Positions 6,989-12,046 of a stretch of DNA of 12,046 bases are shown here, one piece after another. The stretch's first letter is position 1. Each line of letters begins with the position of its first letter. Source of the DNA: Thermotogaceae bacterium (GTDB taxonomy: Bacteria; Thermotogota; Thermotogae; Thermotogales; Thermotogaceae); assembly GCA_021161105.1 (NCBI GenBank), contig JAGHBG010000025.1:1-12046 (forward strand), in the 5' to 3' direction. The notes below the pieces were generated by a model that saw only the letters and a list, made by a program, of their open reading frames with translations, ran no database searches and was not told the DNA's origin. The translations under genes and the position numbers were made by a program.

Positions 6989-7813
6989 TTATTTGAATGA
7001 CATCGATATGCCTTTCAAAAATTGCTTTCTGAAAATTATGAAAATTACAATCATAGGAATAGTTTGCAGTACTGACCCCGCAAGAAGAGGCCCAACATAC
7101 GCAGCATACTCATGGTGAAATGTGGCAAGCAAAACAGCCAGAGGCATCTTGTTATAATCCTTCATGACGATTAATGGCCACATGAAATTATCCCATATAC
7201 TTATAAATGTGAAAAGTCCTACTATCGAGACCGTTCCTCTAACAAGTGGTAAAAGAACTTTGAAGATAATCCATAATGTTCTTGCTCCATCTATCTTTGC
7301 TGCTTCTATATAATCATTTGGAATTGATTTGTATGCTTGTGTTATCATGAATACCCCCCACGCGCTCATCAAATAGGGAACAATCAGTGCAGGGTATGTG
7401 TTTAGAAGATGCAGTTTTTTGATGAGTACGAATAGAGGTATAATAAAGATGAATCCAGGAAATAGCATTTGAAATATGATGAAATTAAAAACAGCTTTTC
7501 CTCCGCCAAACTTTAATTTTGAAAGAGGGTAAGCTATAAGTGATGAAAAGAACATTACAGAGAAGGTAACTACGGTCGATATAAACACACTATTTAAAAA
7601 TGCCCTTATAAAGGGTCTTTCCAATTTTTTGCTCATGAAGAATATGAACTTGTAATGTTCAAGTGTCAGTTTCGATGGTATGAATTTTCCAAATATTTCA
7701 TTGGGAACTTTAAAGGAAGAAATAAACATCCATGCGTAGGGATAAATCCAGATCAAAGCTAATATGATCATAACTGCGTGAAATATAACATCTTTAACAA
7801 TTTTTTTCTTCAT
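6989..7813 (-). CDS. Sugar ABC transporter permease, MalG type (CUT1)
   Basis: This is the second integral membrane subunit of a carbohydrate importer. The 274-residue protein has about six membrane helices, starting at residues 10-32. It has the cytoplasmic EAA loop YIEAAKIDGARTLWIIFKVLLPL (168-190) that contacts the ATPase, and ends FLKGISMSFK, close to the GxVKG-type end of MalG-like permeases. Its ATG overlaps the stop of the upstream permease by 4 nt (ATGA), so the two subunits are probably made in equal amounts. No ATPase gene is present in the operon; a shared MsiK/UgpC-like ATPase encoded elsewhere is likely. The sugar is unknown, and the neighbouring GH130 suggests a mannoside. Confidence 0.95.
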   Translation of the reverse strand: MKKKIVKDVIFHAVMIILALIWIYPYAWMFISSFKVPNEIFGKFIPSKLTLEHYKFIFFMSKKLERPFIRAFLNSVFISTVVTFSVMFFSSLIAYPLSKLKFGGGKAVFNFIIFQMLFPGFIFIIPLFVLIKKLHLLNTYPALIVPYLMSAWGVFMITQAYKSIPNDYIEAAKIDGARTLWIIFKVLLPLVRGTVSIVGLFTFISIWDNFMWPLIVMKDYNKMPLAVLLATFHHEYAAYVGPLLAGSVLQTIPMIVIFIIFRKQFLKGISMSFK

Positions 7814-8682
7814 ACTATGCTCACCTCTTTTTCCACGGTTCTTCTAACAAGAAGGATAATTCCAAAGTTTATTAAGGCCGTCACTATGGCTAATGCTGTG
7901 GCATAACTTGGATTAATCCTTCTGAATGCGGTGTTGTACATGTACATCATGAAGGTGAGGGTTTTATTCATTGGTCCGCCACCTGTTATCATGTAAGGTT
8001 CTGTAAATATTCCAAAAGATAGATTTATGGATAAAATTAGCACAGTAACTACTGCAGGATTTATCAATGGTAGGGTTATCTTCCAGAACTTTACCCATCT
8101 GGTAGCTCCATCAAGTTCTGCTGCTTCATAAAGGGATTTAGGTATTGCCTGAAGGCCAGAATATAATATGAGACCGTAATATCCAACAAATTTCCATGTT
8201 ACCATTATTGCAATTGTCAGCATAGCAAGGCTGGGACTGCTAAACCAGGGGATTGTAACTCCAAAATGATCATAGAGAAATCTGTTTATAGGACCTATGT
8301 CTGAAAATATATTCTGAAAAATTATTGAGTACGCAACTCCAGAAGATATGTTTGCTACCAGAAAACTTAAGGCTACAAATGATTTGAAATACTTCATCTT
8401 ATTAAGGGCTAAGGCAAAAAGCATTGCTCCAAAGAAGACCATCGGCAAAAAGTAGAGCATGAATCTCAAGGTGTTTAGAAATACCTCCCAGAAAACAGGA
8501 TCCTGGAAAAGTTTTATGAAGTTGTTAAATCCTGTAAAACGGGGTTTTCCAAAGAAATTCCATTTCGTAAATGCAAGAATGAACATCCAGATAAAGGGAT
8601 AACCCCAGAATATGGCGGTGTAAAAAAGATATATACTTACAATTCCCCAGCCGAGAGCTTTCTCTTTTCTTCTAAGGCTCAT
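7810..8682 (-). CDS. Sugar ABC transporter permease, MalF type (CUT1)
   Basis: This is the first membrane subunit of the importer, 290 residues with about six helices. The N-terminal helix lies at about 11-37. The WNFFGKPRFTGFNNFIKLF segment is the typical loop after helix 1 of MalF/UgpA-like proteins, though the large periplasmic insert of E. coli MalF is absent. The EAA loop is YEAAELDGATRWVKFWKITLPL, followed by INPAVVT. A TEPYMITGGGPMNKT motif, usual for CUT1 permeases, lies in the last third. The ATG is preceded at 8 nt by GGGGTGA. It lies downstream of the binding-protein gene across a 56-nt gap holding a strong hairpin, and overlaps the second permease by 4 nt. Confidence 0.95.
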   Translation of the reverse strand: MSLRRKEKALGWGIVSIYLFYTAIFWGYPFIWMFILAFTKWNFFGKPRFTGFNNFIKLFQDPVFWEVFLNTLRFMLYFLPMVFFGAMLFALALNKMKYFKSFVALSFLVANISSGVAYSIIFQNIFSDIGPINRFLYDHFGVTIPWFSSPSLAMLTIAIMVTWKFVGYYGLILYSGLQAIPKSLYEAAELDGATRWVKFWKITLPLINPAVVTVLILSINLSFGIFTEPYMITGGGPMNKTLTFMMYMYNTAFRRINPSYATALAIVTALINFGIILLVRRTVEKEVSIV

Positions 8683-8711
8683 ATTTTTTCACCCCTTGAT
8701 ATTAATAAAGA

Positions 8712-8735
8712 AAGGAGGGGGGAATCCCCCTCCTT
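8712..8735 (-). terminator. Strong intercistronic hairpin after the binding-protein gene (partial terminator or mRNA stabiliser)
   Basis: AAGGAGGGGG and CCCCCTCCTT form a perfect 10-bp stem with a 4-nt loop, beginning 3 nt after the binding-protein stop codon. On the minus strand TCTTTATTAATATC follows, a T-rich but interrupted tail. This is the usual layout where the abundant binding protein is expressed above the permeases, by attenuating transcription or by protecting the upstream mRNA from 3' decay. The operon continues, since the permease ribosome binding site follows within 35 nt and no clear new promoter was seen. Confidence 0.7.
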
Positions 8736-8738
8736 ACC

Positions 8739-9998
8739 TTACTGGGAAAGCAAGATTTTATTAACTTCTTTCACTGCCTTTCCAAGAGCTTCTTCTGGAG
8801 TGGATTTTTGATAAACTACAGGTTCTATGAGATAATTCGTCATAGCGTTTTGTACATCGATTGTTGTGGTGATAAGAGCTGGTGGAACGGCGTAGGCAAC
8901 GTAGCTGGCGGTTGCTGCAAAATAGGGGTCGTTTTCCACATATTTTTTGAATATGGGATTTGTTGTTATGTCTCCCCTTGCGGGAGGCATTTTTGTTATC
9001 TCTATCCATCTTGCATCGTTCTCCGGGTTGGAGAATACCCATTTAATGAATTCCCATGCTTCCTTCTTGTATTTACAGGTAGAAAAGAGCACAAGTCCTT
9101 TGGTATCAGCAAAGGTATATACTGGTTTATATGAAGGATAATCATCAGGTACTGGAGGTGGTGCGATTTCTATACTCTTGTAAACTTCCGGGTAATGTTC
9201 CTTGGTGTAATTGAAGTGCCAAGGTCCCATTAAACCTCCTAAGATAGTTCCTTTTTCGAATGGGTCTTTACCAAGGTCAATAGCAGTCCATCCATTCTTG
9301 AACAGGGTATAGAAGAAGTTTGCAACCTTCTTTCCATATTCATTATTGAAAACTGCCTTGTTGTTCTTTATATAAGGAGCTCCTTCACTTGCAGCATAGT
9401 AGAGTGTGATGAAATCAAACCATCTATCCCACCAGTTCTTACCTGCAAAAACTTTTATAGCGTATCTCTTTTTCGGTATGGTAACTTTTTCTGCTAATTT
9501 GTAAACCTGAGAATATGTTCTTGGAGGAGTAAAGAAGCCAGCTTCTTCAAGGAGATCCTTTCTCCACCAGAAGAGCATCGGGTTTGAATAAATTGGAAGT
9601 ACATAATAGTGACCATCCAGCCCCCATCCTTTAATCACATTTTCCATGCTCCTCGCTTTGATAACTTCCCAAAAATCATCACCAAATTCTTTATCAAGTG
9701 GTACAATCGCTCCCATCTCAGCAAGTTGAGCCGCAAAACCACTGAATATGTTGGTTGAGATATCCGGGCCTCTGCCCGCAGCTATAGCTGTTAATATAGC
9801 TTCTTCTGAACTTCCAGCAGCAGGAATAACGGACCACTCAATCTGCACATCTGGATGCTGTTCGTTCCACTGCTTAACGAGCGGTTTCCAGAACTCCTCC
9901 TGCAATGGATTTGGAGCCGTCCAGAACACGATCTTCTTAACCCCAAACACGCTAACAATTAGCGCGAGTACTACAAGCCAAACCAAAAGTTTCCTCAT
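8739..9998 (-). CDS. Extracytoplasmic sugar-binding protein of the ABC importer
   Basis: This is a family 1 solute-binding protein of 419 residues, which captures an oligosaccharide outside the membrane and hands it to the permeases. Residues 1-19 form a Sec signal (MRKLLVWLVVLALIVSVFG) with no lipobox cysteine, so it is likely a soluble periplasmic protein, as often in Thermotogota. The mature part begins KKIVFWTAPNPLQ, the first strand of the fold. It continues with TAIAAGRGPDI and AEMGAIVPLDKEF, both usual for this family, and with WWRKDLLEEAGF. Many Trp and Tyr residues could stack on sugar rings. The ATG overlaps the regulator stop by 4 nt (ATGA). GGGAGGGGTGAG inside the regulator gene is the ribosome binding site. 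The ligand is unknown; GH130 in the operon suggests a beta-mannooligosaccharide. Confidence 0.95.
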   Translation of the reverse strand: MRKLLVWLVVLALIVSVFGVKKIVFWTAPNPLQEEFWKPLVKQWNEQHPDVQIEWSVIPAAGSSEEAILTAIAAGRGPDISTNIFSGFAAQLAEMGAIVPLDKEFGDDFWEVIKARSMENVIKGWGLDGHYYVLPIYSNPMLFWWRKDLLEEAGFFTPPRTYSQVYKLAEKVTIPKKRYAIKVFAGKNWWDRWFDFITLYYAASEGAPYIKNNKAVFNNEYGKKVANFFYTLFKNGWTAIDLGKDPFEKGTILGGLMGPWHFNYTKEHYPEVYKSIEIAPPPVPDDYPSYKPVYTFADTKGLVLFSTCKYKKEAWEFIKWVFSNPENDARWIEITKMPPARGDITTNPIFKKYVENDPYFAATASYVAYAVPPALITTTIDVQNAMTNYLIEPVVYQKSTPEEALGKAVKEVNKILLSQ

Positions 9999-10984
9999 AA
10001 AATCTCACCCCTCCCTCTGAGTTTTTTTATGGAACCCCTGATGATGAGTTCGGTGAACAGAGATATCTTGGCCGGATGAACATCCTGTCCCATCATCAGG
10101 GTAATAAGTCTCCTCATAGAGAAAGACCCCATTTCTTTTTTAAATACCCGGACAGATGAAAAGTTCATCTCTTTTGCATCTTCTGAATCATCAAATCCCA
10201 TAATAGCAACATCTTCTGGAACTTTTATTCTTCTTTTTCTGAGTTCCTTTATTGCTCTTTTGGCTGCAAAATCGTTGGATGTAAAGATAGCTTCGGGGAC
10301 ACCGTAAGAATTGAGCATGAGATCAATTACGTAGGACATATTTTCGGCTATATCATCGAATTCGTACAATTTTGGCATCAAATGATTCTTCTCCATGGCA
10401 TCCACATAACCATTGAACCTATCTCTAAAGCTGTATGTAGAAAGTGGGCTGTGTATATGGACAATCTTCCTATAGCCATAGTTGATTAAAGTCTGAACAG
10501 CGTTAAAGGCACCTCCATATCCATCGCTTATAACTACATCTACGTTCAAACCGGGAATGTAATTATCAACAAGAACGATTGGCTTTCCCATATTCATAAA
10601 CCTTTTGACATCGTTAGGTCCAAAGTCGGCACCAAAGAGTAAATATCCATCAAAACTTTTTTCTTCCTCGCCATCCATCAAAACCTTAACCTCAACGCCG
10701 CTTGTCGACGCAACTTCGCTGACTCCCTCGAAAACACTGTGATAAAAAGCTCCCTCTTTCATGAAGCGCTTAATTCTCTCTGTTATAACTACACCGGCAC
10801 TGAACTTAACTCTTGGCAACGCCAAATATTTGGCCCAGGGTCTTGGAGAAAATCCCAGTTCTTTCATGGCCTTGACTACTTTCTCTTTTGTTTTCTTCGA
10901 GACCTTAGGAGAACCATTAATGACTCGAGATACGGTTGTTATTGACACTCCAGCTTTTTTGGCAACATCTTTTATAGTAATCAT
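9995..10984 (-). CDS. LacI-family transcriptional regulator of the sugar operon
   Basis: This 329-residue repressor has the classic N-terminal helix-turn-helix MITIKDVAKKAGVSITTVSRVI (1-22) and a hinge region near 48-58. A periplasmic-binding-like effector domain follows. The effector domain shows GYGGAFNAV (155-163), the RDRFNGY segment (187-193), IFTSNDFAAKRAI (233-245) and VAIMGFDDSE (259-268). It ends with the family's TELIIRGS segment. It is the first gene of the operon and is translationally coupled to the binding-protein gene. One operator-like site abuts its own start codon and a near-identical palindrome lies 182 bp upstream, so it very probably represses itself and the whole operon. 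The inducer is unknown. The start is fixed by the conserved N-terminus; its GGGGG ribosome binding site lies rather far away (11 nt). Confidence 0.95.
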   Translation of the reverse strand: MITIKDVAKKAGVSITTVSRVINGSPKVSKKTKEKVVKAMKELGFSPRPWAKYLALPRVKFSAGVVITERIKRFMKEGAFYHSVFEGVSEVASTSGVEVKVLMDGEEEKSFDGYLLFGADFGPNDVKRFMNMGKPIVLVDNYIPGLNVDVVISDGYGGAFNAVQTLINYGYRKIVHIHSPLSTYSFRDRFNGYVDAMEKNHLMPKLYEFDDIAENMSYVIDLMLNSYGVPEAIFTSNDFAAKRAIKELRKRRIKVPEDVAIMGFDDSEDAKEMNFSSVRVFKKEMGSFSMRRLITLMMGQDVHPAKISLFTELIIRGSIKKLRGRGEIL

Positions 10985-10996
10985 GAAAACGCTTTC
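10985..10996. promoter_or_regulatory. LacI-family operator O1 abutting the regulator start codon
   Basis: GAAAACGCTTTC is an imperfect dyad with a central CG, the usual form for LacI-family operators. It differs by one base from the core of the perfect palindrome at 11165-11180. It occupies the spacer between the GGGGG ribosome binding site and the ATG of the regulator gene. A bound repressor would block elongating or initiating polymerase here. Extended by one base it also resembles a CcpA cre site, but the shared core with O2 favours the local regulator. Confidence 0.7.
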
Positions 10997-11164
10997 CCCC
11001 TTTCACACACATTTTACTAAATATGAATTGACAAATAAAACAGCGATTTTGGGCTAAAATTCAGAAATATTTACATTTATTTTTGATTTCAATTAAAAAT
11101 CGTTTGTTTTCTCATGTTTTCTTTGTAAGTTCTAACATCGTGTGTTATGGCTTTAATATTCTTT

Positions 11165-11180
11165 ATGAAAGCGCTTTCAT
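11165..11180. promoter_or_regulatory. LacI-family operator O2, perfect 16-bp palindrome
   Basis: ATGAAAGCGCTTTCAT is a perfect inverted repeat centred on CG, with the GAAAGCGCTTTC core expected for a LacI-type dimer. It stands 182 bp (centre to centre) from O1, about 180 bp upstream of the regulator gene. Two matching sites at this distance allow a DNA loop if the repressor forms tetramers, or independent blocking of two promoters. Confidence 0.78.
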
Positions 11181-11268
11181 CATTTCTGGTTTTTATTGGA
11201 ATTTTTGCCCCTGCACGTGGAGCAGTTATATGATTGGTTATTCAGCGAAGAATCATAAATAATCTTTG

Positions 11269-11301
11269 TTTTTATCTAAAATGTGAATACGCAGATAAAA
11301 A
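11269..11301. repeat. AT-rich inverted repeat in the operon leader
   Basis: TTTTTATCT (11269-11277) and AGATAAAAA (11293-11301) are perfect 9-bp complements separated by 15 nt. There is only one G-C pair, so it is a poor terminator. It could be a protein-binding dyad or a weak leader hairpin. It does not resemble the LacI-type operators. Confidence 0.4.
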
Positions 11302-11317
11302 AATTTTGGATGGAGAA

Positions 11318-11346
11318 AACATAACTGATAGGAATGAGAGTGTAAA
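11318..11346 (-). promoter_or_regulatory. Candidate promoter of the sugar operon
   Basis: On the minus strand TTTACA (11341-11346, five of six consensus bases) and TATGTT (11318-11323, four of six) are 17 nt apart. It lies just after the gcvPB terminator and would give a leader of about 330 nt carrying both operator sites downstream. This would be repression by roadblock rather than by promoter occlusion. Other weak candidates closer to the gene exist. Confidence 0.35.
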
Positions 11347-11363
11347 TGGGTAATGATGTTTAA

Positions 11364-11385
11364 AAGGGTGGCTTCGGCCACCCTT
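11364..11385 (-). terminator. Intrinsic terminator of gcvPB
   Basis: AAGGGTGGC and GCCACCCTT form a perfect 9-bp stem with a 4-nt loop, 16 nt after the gcvPB stop codon. On the minus strand the loop reads CGAA and the stem runs into TTTTAAAC. GC content in the stem is high and the position is textbook, so it should separate gcvPB from the sugar operon. Confidence 0.85.
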
Positions 11386-11401
11386 ATTACATTGAAATCT
11401 T

Positions 11402-12046
11402 TTATTCTTCCGGTTTCCATCTTACAACAGGTTTTCTCGATGCTGTTACTTCGTCAAGTCTTCTTACCGGAGTGTTCTTTGGGGCTTCTTTCAAAACTTC
11501 TGGGTTTTCGCGGGCTTCTTTGACTATCTGCTTCATAGCAGCTGCGAAGGCTTCAAGGGTTTCTTTGCTCTCTGTCTCTGTTGGCTCTATCATAAGGGCT
11601 TCTGGGACTATGAGCGGGAAGTAGACAGTTGGAGCGTGGAAGCCGAGATCAAGGAGCCTTTTTGCAACATCAAGGGTTTTAACGCCAGTCTCTTTAAGGA
11701 GCTTGCTTCCATCAAGGACAAATTCGTGCATGCATGGGCGTTTTCCATCTGGGTCATAAGCTGCACTGTAAACCTCTCTTAGAAGAGCTTTCAGGTAATT
11801 TGCGTTGAGAACAGCAAATTCTGACGCCTTTGTAAGACCATCTTTTCCCATCGTGAGTATATATACGTAAGCTTTTACAAGAACACCGAAGTTTCCATAA
11901 AAGGCTCTAACCTTTCCAATTGATTTTGGAAGGTCGTAATCGAGGTAGTATCTGTCTCCATCTTTTCTTACAACGGGAACTGGAAGGAAGTCTTTAAGGT
12001 GCTCTTTTACTCCTATTGGTCCAGAGCCCGGTCCACCCATTCCGTG
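11402..12046 (-). CDS. gcvPB: Glycine dehydrogenase (decarboxylating) subunit 2, C-terminal part (5' end outside window)
   Basis: This is the P-protein beta subunit of the glycine cleavage system, which decarboxylates glycine with PLP and passes aminomethyl to the H-protein. The frame is open to the window edge, and HGMGGPGSGPIGV at its first visible residues matches the glycine-rich stretch just after the PLP lysine of this family; that lysine itself is outside the window. Further marks are YGNFGVLVKAYVYILTMG, LREVYSAAYDP, MHEFVLDGS, DLGFHAPTVYFPLIVPEALMIEPTETESK and a C-terminal RRLDEVTASRKPVVRW. About 214 of roughly 480 residues are present. The ATG at 12040 is internal, not a start. The split-subunit form, rather than a single long P-protein, is normal in Thermotogota. 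A strong terminator follows. Confidence 0.96.
   Translation of the reverse strand, partial: HGMGGPGSGPIGVKEHLKDFLPVPVVRKDGDRYYLDYDLPKSIGKVRAFYGNFGVLVKAYVYILTMGKDGLTKASEFAVLNANYLKALLREVYSAAYDPDGKRPCMHEFVLDGSKLLKETGVKTLDVAKRLLDLGFHAPTVYFPLIVPEALMIEPTETESKETLEAFAAAMKQIVKEARENPEVLKEAPKNTPVRRLDEVTASRKPVVRWKPEE

Larger units (their letters stand above)
10985..11363. other. Noncoding control region of the sugar operon
   Basis: About 380 bp separate the regulator gene from the terminator of gcvPB. No convincing gene was seen on either strand; the longest frames are shadows or a few codons long. The stretch is AT-rich and holds operators O1 and O2, a candidate promoter at 11318-11346 and an AT-rich dyad at 11269-11301. 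Two lone -10-like boxes also read toward the operon: TAAAAT (11011-11016) and TATAAC (11225-11230), both with poor -35 partners. The true start of transcription is therefore uncertain. Confidence 0.75.

Noticed and set aside
10984..10997. O1 read as a catabolite (cre) site
   Set aside because: It resembles the cre pattern except for the last base, but its one-base difference from the perfect O2 palindrome points to the adjacent LacI-type regulator; CcpA control is not needed to explain it.
11028..11033. Perfect plus-strand TTGACA box upstream of the regulator gene
   Set aside because: No -10 box lies at proper spacing (the nearest, TAAAAT, is 21 nt away) and there is no plus-strand gene for it to drive.
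11159..11184. Six-codon minus-strand reading frame (MMKALS) across operator O2
   Set aside because: It has no ribosome binding site and is explained by the palindrome itself.

Overview
The window looks like a chromosomal segment of a Thermotogota bacterium, probably near Kosmotoga or Mesotoga. This is inferred from Lys/Glu-rich proteins, AGA/AGG arginine and ATA isoleucine codons, strong GGAGG ribosome binding sites, a mreB-mreC-mreD-PBP2 cluster, a half ABC exporter resembling Thermotoga TM287, and a sugar operon with a secreted, non-lipidated binding protein and a GH130 phosphorylase. No database search was possible, so genus and substrate are inference.

Layout. (1) 1-477, plus strand: the C-terminal end of an RND-family efflux transporter. 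(2) 211-4265, minus strand: the rod-shape operon mreB, mreC, mreD, mrdA (PBP2), tightly packed with 1-4 nt gaps or overlaps. The PBP2 frame does not stop at the RND gene. It runs 267 nt antisense into it, codon on codon, and a terminator-like hairpin for the RND transcript lies inside the PBP2 tail. (3) 4266-4351: a short divergent promoter region. (4) 4352-6085, plus strand: a half ABC exporter with a degenerate Walker B (Asp-Asp) and no partner gene beside it. (5) 6090-10984, minus strand: a carbohydrate operon transcribed as LacI-type regulator, solute-binding protein, two permeases, then GH130 phosphorylase. (6) 10985-11363: a long noncoding control region with two nearly identical LacI-family operators 182 bp apart. 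(7) 11364-12046, minus strand: a terminator and the 3' part of gcvPB (glycine dehydrogenase subunit 2), cut by the window edge.

How the genes work together. The Mre proteins and PBP2 form the elongasome core for rod-shaped growth; RodA is not in the window. In the sugar operon, the regulator probably represses its own operon until an imported sugar or its breakdown product binds. The binding protein captures an oligosaccharide outside the membrane and the two permeases carry it in, with an ATPase encoded elsewhere. The GH130 enzyme then phosphorolyses it, most likely a beta-mannoside, saving energy as sugar 1-phosphate. A 10-bp hairpin just after the binding-protein gene probably lets that protein be made in excess over the permeases.

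No CRISPR array, insertion sequence, rRNA or tRNA was seen.
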